39,002 nt of DNA, from IMG/VR virus record IMGVR_UViG_3300021197_000770, positions 1-39,002 of that record, one strand, 5' to 3'. Positions 7,993-14,937 of this stretch are shown in pieces; the stretch's first letter is position 1; each line of letters opens with the position of its first letter. Source of the DNA: a virus. The position numbers and the translations under genes were made by a program. A model generated the notes under the pieces. It was not told where the DNA came from. It made no database searches and saw nothing but the letters and a program-made list of their open reading frames with translations.

Positions 7993-8196
7993 TTAATGTG
8001 AGTTCAAGGCATCTAAAATTAATCTTGCTAAGGCTCTACAAGTCGTTACATCAGGTGAGTTAAAATCGTCAGGATCATAAGCAAGCAAAAGTGCATTAAC
8101 TTCATCGCTAGAGATACATAATTCTAATTTGACGCCATCAATTTCAAAGCCTTCATAAACCTTTATCATCGTTTCCACTTGATCTATATGTTTCAT
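7993..8196 (-). CDS. Small acidic hypothetical protein
   Basis: 67 residues, not recognised. It reads as a compact alpha/beta protein: a helix (HIDQVETMIKV), strands around GFEIDGVKLELCISSDEV, then a C-terminal helix (TTCRALARLILDALNS). There is no membrane segment or signal. AAGGA precedes the ATG, and the gene follows the 8214 gene by 17 bases. It ends just before the scaffold promoter, so it is the last gene of the fibre unit that starts at 10144. Confidence 0.6.
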   Translation of the reverse strand: MKHIDQVETMIKVYEGFEIDGVKLELCISSDEVNALLLAYDPDDFNSPDVTTCRALARLILDALNSH

Positions 8197-8213
8197 GTTT
8201 TTTAATCCTTGAT

Positions 8214-8960
8214 TTAAGTATCCAATCTTATAACTAAAAATTGAATTTTTTGTTTATGCTCTGCGTCTTCTAAGGCTGAATAACTATTTTGTCTTGCGCC
8301 TAAGCCAACTTGTAAATAAAGAGGAACTGAAGCAGATATTGTAGAGAGGTTAGAGCTTACTTTGTTTTCTATATTGCTAAAGGTTGCAATTCCAGCACCG
8401 CGTTTACTATTCCAGGCTTGAGTCATTTGCACAATACTAGAAGTTAATACATTTGATACAGTACCACCACCAGCCATTTTCAGTATGGCGTCATACTCGT
8501 GTTTTGTACCCGTGCTTGAGCTATCAGATTCGTTGGTTACAGAAAGATAGTGAAAACATTGTCTCGTTTGCCCAACTGAACCAGTTCCATACGGATTAAT
8601 AGAATTACCAACAGCAAATCCAAAAGGAGATGGGTTTGAAGAAGAGAGAGGTTGTGTTGTAGTAATAAAAATAAACTGATCACTAGTATTTATCTGCGTG
8701 CCTTTAGAATCAACCAAGGGCTTGAACCAGCGGGCACTATTGTAAGCATTGTTGCTTAATTGCGCAATAGTTCCAGCAGATATCGCATTCAAAGTAAGCT
8801 TGTTGGCGTTATCTTCAAAAGCAATAGACTTAACGTTGCTATTTATATCTATTAATGTCCAAGAGCCATCAGTTAAATCAATGAGATTCATTTCTAAATC
8901 GGCTAAATCTTTATCGGGTTGCAGCACCCAAGTTCCATTATCATCTATTAAGTCAGGCAT
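8214..8960 (-). CDS. Virion-associated beta-rich hypothetical protein
   Basis: 248 residues, no firm family. Composition (Ser, Asn, Thr-rich with alternating hydrophobics) suggests an all-beta fold. Visible segments include GSWTLIDINSNVKSIAFED near the start and PLYLQVGLGARQNSYSA then KQKIQFLVIRLD at the end. A jelly-roll or lectin-like receptor-binding head is one possibility, but I see no diagnostic motif. Its ATG overlaps the stop of the 8960 gene (TAATG), so the two are translationally coupled. That pairing with a fibre-like protein suggests they function together in the virion. Confidence 0.6.
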   Translation of the reverse strand: MPDLIDDNGTWVLQPDKDLADLEMNLIDLTDGSWTLIDINSNVKSIAFEDNANKLTLNAISAGTIAQLSNNAYNSARWFKPLVDSKGTQINTSDQFIFITTTQPLSSSNPSPFGFAVGNSINPYGTGSVGQTRQCFHYLSVTNESDSSSTGTKHEYDAILKMAGGGTVSNVLTSSIVQMTQAWNSKRGAGIATFSNIENKVSSNLSTISASVPLYLQVGLGARQNSYSALEDAEHKQKIQFLVIRLDT

Positions 8961-10144
8961 TAACTTGTACTCACTATGTAAAAACTCTTCACACCATCAG
9001 ATGCAAGCGTGACCGCTCCGTACCCAGCTTGTATTTTTACAATGCCTTGTCCATCAATCCTATCACCTGTGTGGTGTAAACTAGCACTAATTACAATGTG
9101 ATTTGAGCCAGAACAACTACCACTTACGTCTTTGAAAGTGAATCTTTGCCCGGAACCATAGCTACTAGCTGCTGCTAAAGAAGCTGTTATCGCTGAGCCT
9201 GTTGTAACAATCCCCATCAAATCATGGTTTGTGGCTACAGCGTAGTTGGCTGTAAAACTATTATAAACACTGGTAGCTAAACCAGTTAGGTTGGCGCCGT
9301 TCCCATAGAAAGCAGATGCCGAAATATTTGATGATCCACTCAGTCCAGTTACGGAGATAACTTTACTTGTACTGTTGAAAGTAAATGTAGAGTCACCAGC
9401 AAAATCCCCGGAGCTGTTAAACTGAACTTGCGTGTCTGAGCCTGCTGCGCCGCCAAAACTTAAACTATTTTGCATGTATGTTTGAAGTTGGGTGACTGTT
9501 GATTTCTTGAGATTGTTGGAGTCATCAACATCTGCAACTAAAAACTCGTCGCCACTCGCTAAGGCACCAATGGCGGTGCCCCTATTTGGATCTACTCTTA
9601 TTCCACTTCCGCCTACCCTCAAGCCACTAGTACCGCCAGCACCATTGATAGAGATTCCAGCACCTGCGACTGTTATACTTGAATCAGAAGCGGACACAGC
9701 GAGTGTTGTAGAATTGTTGTGTAAGCCATTTCCTATGTTTATGTTTGCAGCGGATATTTGACCAGTGATTGATGCCGCTGGCAAGTTAGTTAAGCCAACA
9801 GCCGAACCATAAAAGCCTGAGCCGGATATATTTATTGAAGATGATATATTGCCTGTAACAGCCAACGCAGTTCCATCATAAGTTAAGCCGGTGCTTGCTG
9901 TAAGTTTATTAGAGCCACTAAAAATTGCAACTCTATCTTCGCCTGCGCCGTAAAGTGTGGTAATGGGTGATGAAACAATAGGCTGCCCACTTACAGAGTC
10001 GAAAAACCCACTTGATGTTATAACAGTGGAAAATGTTTTTATTCCTGCAATAGTCTGATTACTGTAATCATCAACCATACTCTCGATTGAGCCACTATCT
10101 GAGTTGATAAATTGTACGTTGCCTTTTAGGACATTATAAGCCAT
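8960..10144 (-). CDS. Fibre-like structural protein
   Basis: 394 residues, rich in Ser, Gly, Thr and Asn. It starts MAYNVLKGNVQF, close to MAYNLLSGTVV of the 12119 protein. Two copies of a fibre repeat occur: SGSGFYGSAVGLTNLPAAS near residue 110 and SASAFYGNGANLTGLATS near 285. They match the FYGdGsnLtgl repeats common in phage tail fibres. A TYMQNSLSFGGAAGSDTQVQF segment lies between them. The C-terminal 100 residues form the module shared with neighbouring genes (ITASLAAA, GQRFTFKDVSGS, IDGQG). AGAGG precedes the ATG, and a terminator and ACTATTTAC motif lie upstream. Confidence 0.72.
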   Translation of the reverse strand: MAYNVLKGNVQFINSDSGSIESMVDDYSNQTIAGIKTFSTVITSSGFFDSVSGQPIVSSPITTLYGAGEDRVAIFSGSNKLTASTGLTYDGTALAVTGNISSSINISGSGFYGSAVGLTNLPAASITGQISAANINIGNGLHNNSTTLAVSASDSSITVAGAGISINGAGGTSGLRVGGSGIRVDPNRGTAIGALASGDEFLVADVDDSNNLKKSTVTQLQTYMQNSLSFGGAAGSDTQVQFNSSGDFAGDSTFTFNSTSKVISVTGLSGSSNISASAFYGNGANLTGLATSVYNSFTANYAVATNHDLMGIVTTGSAITASLAAASSYGSGQRFTFKDVSGSCSGSNHIVISASLHHTGDRIDGQGIVKIQAGYGAVTLASDGVKSFYIVSTS

Positions 10145-10174
10145 ATAAGAAAACCTCTTTATTTTATATTCTCA

Positions 10175-10183
10175 GTAAATAGT
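10175..10183 (-). promoter_or_regulatory. Candidate late promoter ACTATTTAC before 10144 gene
   Basis: Minus-strand ACTATTTAC begins six bases after the T tract of the 10190-10222 terminator and ends 30 bases before the ATG at 10144. An in-frame stop follows at once, so the conservation here is not coding. Confidence 0.6.
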
Positions 10184-10189
10184 CGCAAG

Positions 10190-10222
10190 AAAAAAGGATG
10201 CCCCCCACAGAGGGAGGCACCC
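10190..10222 (-). terminator. Intrinsic terminator after repeat-bearing structural gene
   Basis: Minus-strand GGGTGCCTCCC pairs with GGGGGGCATCC (11 pairs, two of them G-T) around a TCTGT loop and is followed by six Ts. A second small hairpin (TCTGATA / TATCAGA, 10231-10249) sits between it and the upstream stop codon. Confidence 0.88.
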
Positions 10223-10257
10223 AGGATAAATCTGATAATTAATATCAGAAGTTTAGC

Positions 10258-12033
10258 CTATACGAGTCTCCAGTCGTTAGAAGCAACGTAGACCATGCTG
10301 ACAGCACCGTAAGGTGATTCGATGGTAACAGAAGTTTCGCCATCGATGGTCTGTGAGCCAGCCTTGTTGATGATAATAACAGCGCTGGAAAGACCTTTAG
10401 CCTTTGCAACAACAGTATCACCAATTGCAGGTGAAGCAGGAAGAGTAACAGTAGCGTTAGAACTAAGGTCTGCGAAGTAGTTTAAACCAGTAGCAAGAGT
10501 CCCACCATCAGCCTTAGCAGCGACATCAAGTCTAGCGCTTAGGACACCAGAAGCAGCGGAAAGACCAGGACCAGCCATGAAGGTAGCGATGTCATCAATG
10601 CTTTCTTTCTTGGTGCTATCATCAGTTGCGTCTTGGAAGACGAACTTGTCGCCAGAAGCAACAGCAGCATCAGAAAGTTCTGAGGAATCAAGAGCAAGAA
10701 CGCCAGAAGCAGCAGAAAGACCAACACCAGCAAGACCAGTGGCAACGTCATCGTTCATCATAGCATCAGTGACCTTGGTAGCACCAATTGAAAGAACGCC
10801 AGCAGCCAAGGTAGCATCACCACTCATTGAGACGTATGCTAGATCAGTGCCATCAGACTGAAGGAACTGGTGAGCAGAGCCAACTGAAAGAGCCTGTGGG
10901 TCACCGGAAGCATCACCTGAGATGATGGAGCCGCGAGCGATTCCAGCCATCTTGGCGAGAGTAACACCATTATCCTTCAAGCGAAGAGCATCAGAGTTAA
11001 GCTCGATACCAGCGTCGTCCACGCCAATTGCAAGAACGCCAGAAGCAGCAGCAAGACCGTCACCAGCCATTGCGGTAGCAAGGTCGGCAAAGCTTTCTTT
11101 CTTGGTGACACTATCATCAGCATCAACAAACACGAAGTGGTCAGCACCAACAGCAACAGCGCCGGCACCCATCTCATTGAGATCTACTTCGAGAGCAGTA
11201 ACAGAGTTAATACTACCAAGGTATTTTAGACCATCGCCAGCGATTGAGCCACTAATACCAATCTTGTCACCGGAACGAATAACAGAACCAGTAACGCGGA
11301 CCTCAAGAACACCAGCATCAGCCTTAAGTCCAATACCAGCAATAGCGGTAGCGTAGTCAGCAAAGCTTTCTTTTCTGGAGCCATTTGAATCGTTAGCATC
11401 GATAAGAGCAAAGCTATCGTTAGCAACGTCAATAGCGGCAGCAGAAAGCTCGTTAAGGTCAATAGCTACAACACCAGAAGCAGCAGAAAGACCGTTGCCA
11501 GCAAGACCAGTGGCAACATCATCATTCATCATAGCATCAGTCACCTTAGTAGCGCCAATTGAAAGAACACCGGCAGCTAAGGTAGCATCGCCACTCATTG
11601 AAACATATGCTAAATCAGTACCATCAGACTGAAGGAACTGGTGAGCAGAGCCAACTGAAAGAGCCTGTGGATCGCCTGAAGCATCGCCTGAGATAATAGA
11701 GCCACGGGCGATGCCTGCCATCTTAGCAAGGGTGACACCATTGTCTTTAAGACGAAGGGCGTCAGAGTTAAGCTCGATGCCGGTGTCATCAACGCCAACA
11801 GCAAGAACACCGGATGAAGCAGCAAGACCGTCACCAGCGATTGCGGTAGCATAGTCAGCCATACTTTCGCGCTTCATAGCACCATCAGCATCTTGAAAAT
11901 AAAAGCTGTCATCAGCAACAGTAGCAGCAGTGTCAGCAACAGTGGGTTTAAAACCACCAGCCGCCTCTACTAGTTCCTCGAATTTAGTAGAACCACTAAG
12001 AATAGCGGAACCTAATTGAAATTTATAAGCCAT
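10258..12033 (-). CDS. Repeat-containing fibre-like structural protein
   Basis: 591 residues, Ala/Gly/Ser/Asp-rich. A module with the pattern D-x-F-x-x-x-D-A-x-D then KKESFADYATAIAG-x-GL occurs four times (about residues 42-70, 206-236, 299-327, 463-491), each followed by an (A/S)-S-G-V-L strand. Residues 68-188 recur almost unchanged at 325-445, 257 residues apart. The C-terminal 75 residues (ATVTLPASPAIGDTVVAKAK, SQTIDGE, SPYGAVSMVYVASNDWRL) form the module shared with four nearby proteins. The repeats suggest a long trimeric shaft with a terminal knob. AGGAGG precedes the ATG, and a terminator follows. Confidence 0.75.
   Translation of the reverse strand: MAYKFQLGSAILSGSTKFEELVEAAGGFKPTVADTAATVADDSFYFQDADGAMKRESMADYATAIAGDGLAASSGVLAVGVDDTGIELNSDALRLKDNGVTLAKMAGIARGSIISGDASGDPQALSVGSAHQFLQSDGTDLAYVSMSGDATLAAGVLSIGATKVTDAMMNDDVATGLAGNGLSAASGVVAIDLNELSAAAIDVANDSFALIDANDSNGSRKESFADYATAIAGIGLKADAGVLEVRVTGSVIRSGDKIGISGSIAGDGLKYLGSINSVTALEVDLNEMGAGAVAVGADHFVFVDADDSVTKKESFADLATAMAGDGLAAASGVLAIGVDDAGIELNSDALRLKDNGVTLAKMAGIARGSIISGDASGDPQALSVGSAHQFLQSDGTDLAYVSMSGDATLAAGVLSIGATKVTDAMMNDDVATGLAGVGLSAASGVLALDSSELSDAAVASGDKFVFQDATDDSTKKESIDDIATFMAGPGLSAASGVLSARLDVAAKADGGTLATGLNYFADLSSNATVTLPASPAIGDTVVAKAKGLSSAVIIINKAGSQTIDGETSVTIESPYGAVSMVYVASNDWRLV
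10699..11061 (-). repeat. Second copy of 121-residue internal repeat
   Basis: Encodes residues 325-445 of the 591-residue protein. It matches residues 68-188 with only a handful of substitutions, for example VGVDDT to IGVDDA. The DNA differs at many third positions. Confidence 0.85.
11470..11832 (-). repeat. First copy of 121-residue internal repeat
   Basis: Encodes residues 68-188. The offset to the second copy is 771 bases, exactly 257 codons. Shared landmarks include NSDALRLKDNGVTLAKMAG and GSAHQFLQSDGTDLAYVSMS. Confidence 0.85.
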
Positions 12034-12099
12034 TTAAAAAATCCTCCTACGGAAAAATGGATAATGCACTAGTTCAAAAGTACCAGTGTCATTACGCTC

Positions 12100-12108
12100 T
12101 TAAATAGT
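12100..12108 (-). promoter_or_regulatory. Candidate late promoter ACTATTTAA before 12033 gene
   Basis: Minus-strand ACTATTTAA lies 11 bases after the end of the 12119 gene and 66 bases before the ATG at 12033. The leader includes TAGGAGG. A nearby TTGACT is too close to form a sigma70 promoter. Confidence 0.52.
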
Positions 12109-12118
12109 ATAAATTAAG

Positions 12119-13114
12119 TCAAGTAATAAAAAACTTTGACGTGCCGTCCGTATAAACGGTCAAAGATGCATGAGGAGATTCTAAAACTAATTGATTTTGG
12201 TTGTCGATTTTTTGAGAACCAGAGGGCTTTATGAGAATGCTGTATTGATGGGCACTCCCACCTTCGTCTTTAAAAACAAATGTCTGCCCTGATTTTAAAG
12301 TTTCTGCTGCTGGAAGACTCGCTGTTATAGCTGTGCTTGGCGTGGCAGTGTCAATACCAACATAATAATCTGAGGCTAACACAGAGTAATTTGCCACAAC
12401 GGCGACCCTATTTAGAATAAGTCCAGTTTTAATTTTTGTGCTTTTGTTCTCGACATCAACCGCAAACAGATCTGTACTGGAAGAGAACACAGAGAGAGAT
12501 CCTGTGAAGTGGTGTGTATCATTGTTTGAGTTTCCGAGAGCACTAGAGCCTGATTGATTGATCTCTATAAGGCTTGTCTGGATAATGTCAAAGCCATGTG
12601 CCTCTATATTGCCAGAGACAACCATGTTACCAGTTAAAAATAGTGTATTTCCGACAAGGGTTACGTTTTCAGAACCGCTGATATCACCTGGGCTTGAGTG
12701 AAATTGAAGAGAGTTAACTGGACCCTGAGCGATTGCGTAGTCAGGTCCACCAGCGGACGATGTGAGTATAACGTTGTTGTTAGAATCTAGAGCAAGAAAC
12801 GAAGAGGTGGTTGCTTGCCCTGCTGACAACGACGTTAATTGCATAGTTGATGCAGTGACTTGTCCAACTACTAACAACCGAGAACCATTAAATCTTAAGT
12901 TCGGTTCTCCAACCAAACTATCATTGTTTGCCCCGACTGTCAAAACATAATCAGTTGTACCGTTAGCCACAACTCTGGCTACGTTCTCAAGGTATTGTCC
13001 GTTGCCGTGAAACTCACCAACGATTGCGTTAGTGTGGGGTCCGCCATTAGAAGATGGTTGGAACACAACAGATTCGTTTGCGACAACTGTACCAGAGAGA
13101 AGGTTATAAGCCAT
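12119..13114 (-). CDS. Fibre-like structural protein with shared C-terminal module
   Basis: 331 residues, rich in Ser, Thr, Asn and Val. It starts MAYNLLSGTVVANESVVF, like the 8960 protein. The middle contains short beta repeats (TLFLTGNMVVSGNIEAHGF, SALGNSNNDTHHFTGSLSV), the latter shared with the 13130 protein (TIFGNSSDDIHQITGSLFV). The C-terminal 80 residues are the common module: ITASLPAAETLKSGQTFVFK, IKPSGSQKIDNQN, SPHASLTVYTDGTSKFFI. The gene follows the 13130 gene by 15 bases, with GAGGGGG before the ATG. It is probably a tail-fibre or capsid-fibre component; the receptor is unknown. Confidence 0.7.
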   Translation of the reverse strand: MAYNLLSGTVVANESVVFQPSSNGGPHTNAIVGEFHGNGQYLENVARVVANGTTDYVLTVGANNDSLVGEPNLRFNGSRLLVVGQVTASTMQLTSLSAGQATTSSFLALDSNNNVILTSSAGGPDYAIAQGPVNSLQFHSSPGDISGSENVTLVGNTLFLTGNMVVSGNIEAHGFDIIQTSLIEINQSGSSALGNSNNDTHHFTGSLSVFSSSTDLFAVDVENKSTKIKTGLILNRVAVVANYSVLASDYYVGIDTATPSTAITASLPAAETLKSGQTFVFKDEGGSAHQYSILIKPSGSQKIDNQNQLVLESPHASLTVYTDGTSKFFIT

Positions 13115-13129
13115 TAGATAACCCCCTCG

Positions 13130-13780
13130 TTAGAATACGAACCAGTTGGCACCGTTAGAATAAAGTGAAATTGCCGGGTTTGAGCCAGTGAGGACGTATG
13201 CTCCATTGTTGTCTATAGTGTTTGGAGCAGACGCAGAAATAGTTACCGAACTTGCGCCCCTTGAAGAGTTTTCGTCTTTGAGAACTAAGATAGCACCTGA
13301 GTTGTGTACTGACGCAGAATGTAATCTAAACTCTAAATTGCCGCTTCCGCCGAAGCCGATGATATAATCACCAGTTGAAGACGTTAAGCCAGATGAGGCA
13401 ACGGTCCTGTAAGTATGTCTCATACCAAGAGTGATTGATTGACTCAGAGAAGGGACAACTTGAAATGTTGAAGGCTCGGATGCTTTACCTACGAACAAAC
13501 TTCCTGTTATTTGATGGATGTCATCGCTACTATTACCAAAAATTGTAGAACCGGAAATAGTATCGGTTTGATTTACAACAAAAGAGCTAGCACTAATCGT
13601 ACCAGAAACCAACAACGTACCTGTGATATAAAGGGTATTACTGGAGGTGTTGTAAATTAGATTCTGTGAGCCACTTAGCCCACTTGAAGTTGATAAAAAC
13701 TGAAGTGAACCGGTAGGTCCAGCAATTGTAATTGTTTCTTCTTCTGTGCAATTGACATATGCCCATCTAAATTGAGCCAT
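13130..13780 (-). CDS. Short fibre-like structural protein with shared C-terminal module
   Basis: 216 residues. It is an abbreviated relative of the 12119 protein: GPTGSLQFLSTSSGLSGSQN corresponds to GPVNSLQFHSSPGDISGSEN, followed by TLYITGTLLVSGTISASSF, GNSSDDIHQITGSLFV and the C-terminal module (GAILVLKDENSSRGASSV, NTIDNNGAYVLTG, SLYSNGANWFVF). The two are therefore paralogues arising by duplication, this one lacking much of the N-terminal half. AAAGGAG precedes the ATG. Confidence 0.7.
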   Translation of the reverse strand: MAQFRWAYVNCTEEETITIAGPTGSLQFLSTSSGLSGSQNLIYNTSSNTLYITGTLLVSGTISASSFVVNQTDTISGSTIFGNSSDDIHQITGSLFVGKASEPSTFQVVPSLSQSITLGMRHTYRTVASSGLTSSTGDYIIGFGGSGNLEFRLHSASVHNSGAILVLKDENSSRGASSVTISASAPNTIDNNGAYVLTGSNPAISLYSNGANWFVF

Positions 13781-13792
13781 TATAAAACTCCT

Positions 13793-14209
13793 TTAGAATG
13801 TGCTGCAAGCAGCATAGCATCTCACATCTGCGGTGGTCCCAACAAAAGCAACCCTATCAACACCCACAATTTCAAAAGTCATCAATTCGCGGTTTGCTGC
13901 TGTTTGAGAGCCTTCTGCGGTTCCAGAATCAGCAACCGTTATTTCTAATGCTGTGCTAGTGCCCACTGTATTAAGTGGTGCCCATTTTCCAAATGCATGA
14001 TTATATCCATAAAGAGTAACTGTTAAGGCAGTGCTGACATTCTTATCAACTAACATAACATGTAAGTATCTTTGATTTTCTGTAGAATACCCATCCGTAA
14101 CTGCATCTAGACTTGCAACCACTACGACATCAACTTCGGCGCCTTGCACACCTACTAAAGTTTTGGGTCCTCTTGTCCGACCCCAACTTGTTGCTTTTAA
14201 TACTGACAT
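13793..14209 (-). CDS. Hypothetical virion-type protein
   Basis: 138 residues, unrecognised. It is beta-rich with no signal or membrane segment. Notable segments are WGRTRGPKTLVGVQGAEVDV, NQRYLHVMLVDKN and LTVTLYGYNHAFGKWAPL, with two cysteines at the extreme C-terminus (VRCYAACSTF). The alternation suggests a small beta sandwich, as in decoration or tail-tip proteins. It is the first gene after the ACTATTTAT motif at 14239 and leads the fibre gene run, with GGAGG before the ATG. Confidence 0.6.
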   Translation of the reverse strand: MSVLKATSWGRTRGPKTLVGVQGAEVDVVVVASLDAVTDGYSTENQRYLHVMLVDKNVSTALTVTLYGYNHAFGKWAPLNTVGTSTALEITVADSGTAEGSQTAANRELMTFEIVGVDRVAFVGTTADVRCYAACSTF

Positions 14210-14238
14210 AAGAATCCTCCGTATTTACATAGTCGTAA

Positions 14239-14247
14239 ATAAATAGT
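14239..14247 (-). promoter_or_regulatory. Candidate late promoter ACTATTTAT before fibre genes
   Basis: Minus-strand ACTATTTAT abuts the stop codon of the S21 gene and ends 29 bases before the ATG at 14209. It would start the 14209-12119 unit. Confidence 0.52.
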
Positions 14248-14248
14248 C

Positions 14249-14497
14249 TCAACTACTTCTTTCACGCTTGGATTGTAATGTCTTTTGTTTTTCTAGATCT
14301 CGGCGGTGCCTACGAATAGCAGCCTGCTTCTTATGTCGTCTAACATCAGATGGCTTCTTGTAGTACCTTCTATCTCTTATCTGTTCGATGATCTTTTCTT
14401 TCTTGCATTTCTTTATGAACTTGCGGATCATCTTATCATGGTTACCTCTACATTGTCTTGCGGTAACCACAACATTCGCACCCTTACGTCTACTCAT
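14249..14497 (-). CDS. rpsU: Ribosomal protein bS21 homologue
   Basis: 82 residues, strongly basic. Residues 20-66 follow the bS21 pattern: HDKMIRKFIKKCKKEKIIEQ, IRDRRYYKKPSDVRRHKKQA and AIRRHRR. This compares with bacterial S21 (LRRFKRSCEKAGVL, REFYEKPTTERKR, AVKRHAKK). bS21 sits on the 30S platform near the anti-Shine-Dalgarno end of 16S rRNA and assists initiation. Phage copies are known from marine phages and are thought to enter host ribosomes. The short N-terminal extension (MSRRKGANVVVTARQ) differs from the usual start. It lies between a tagged head-type protein and the fibre genes, so it is probably expressed late. The family call is strong; the effect on the host is inferred. Confidence 0.88.
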   Translation of the reverse strand: MSRRKGANVVVTARQCRGNHDKMIRKFIKKCKKEKIIEQIRDRRYYKKPSDVRRHKKQAAIRRHRRDLEKQKTLQSKRERSS

Positions 14498-14505
14498 TAT
14501 TAATC

Positions 14506-14937
14506 CTATTTAATTGCTTGCCAAATTTTGCCTGCATTTCCCATGATTGAACTTATGTCTACACCTGCATCGTTGGGGTTGTCGCCTAGAACGCTTGGTG
14601 TATGTGCCTGACCGGGAGTGCTTGTGTTTCTTAGGGGCTCTGTGCCCTCGAAAAGATCCACTCCGTTGTAAGCATCAGTGCCAATTGAGTCTAGTAGTTT
14701 TCTACGATGCTCTTGTAGTTTCTTGTTCGCCTCACGGGACTTGCGCTTCATTTGCAAGTCTTCATTAAATAGCTTATCGTTTCTTTTCTTTGGTTTGTTC
14801 TCGACAATTGGCTGCTTGGCTAGACCAGCAGTTACTTGTGAGACGACCTCTGTAAGCAAGCCTTCTTCTATAAGAACTTCTTGAATACATTCTTTTACGA
14901 CTGGCTTGATTAGTTTTTTGAGTTGTGTCTTGTTCAT
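14506..14937 (-). CDS. Small tagged protein, possible head-interior protein
   Basis: 143 residues, unknown function. The N-terminus (NKTQLKKLIKPVVKECIQEV, then LIEEGLLTE) is an amphipathic helix with LxE or IxE patterns, similar to the KITK..L..IIKEEL tags elsewhere in this window. A basic helical part (QMKRKSREANKKLQEHRRKL) and a flexible Pro/Asn/Gly region follow. The end GKIWQAIK recalls the C-termini of the 732-residue protein and the scaffold. Its ATG overlaps the stop of the 732-residue gene (ATGA). A core or internal head protein (compare T4 gp67/gp68) is plausible. Confidence 0.6.
   Translation of the reverse strand: MNKTQLKKLIKPVVKECIQEVLIEEGLLTEVVSQVTAGLAKQPIVENKPKKRNDKLFNEDLQMKRKSREANKKLQEHRRKLLDSIGTDAYNGVDLFEGTEPLRNTSTPGQAHTPSVLGDNPNDAGVDISSIMGNAGKIWQAIK

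Noticed and set aside
12105-12122. TTGACT near TATACT as a sigma70 promoter
   Set aside because: The two boxes are only about five bases apart.
14239-14247. Reading the motif as a T4-type late box on the plus strand (ATAAATAGT)
   Set aside because: No plus-strand genes exist downstream of any copy, and all copies sit just before minus-strand starts.
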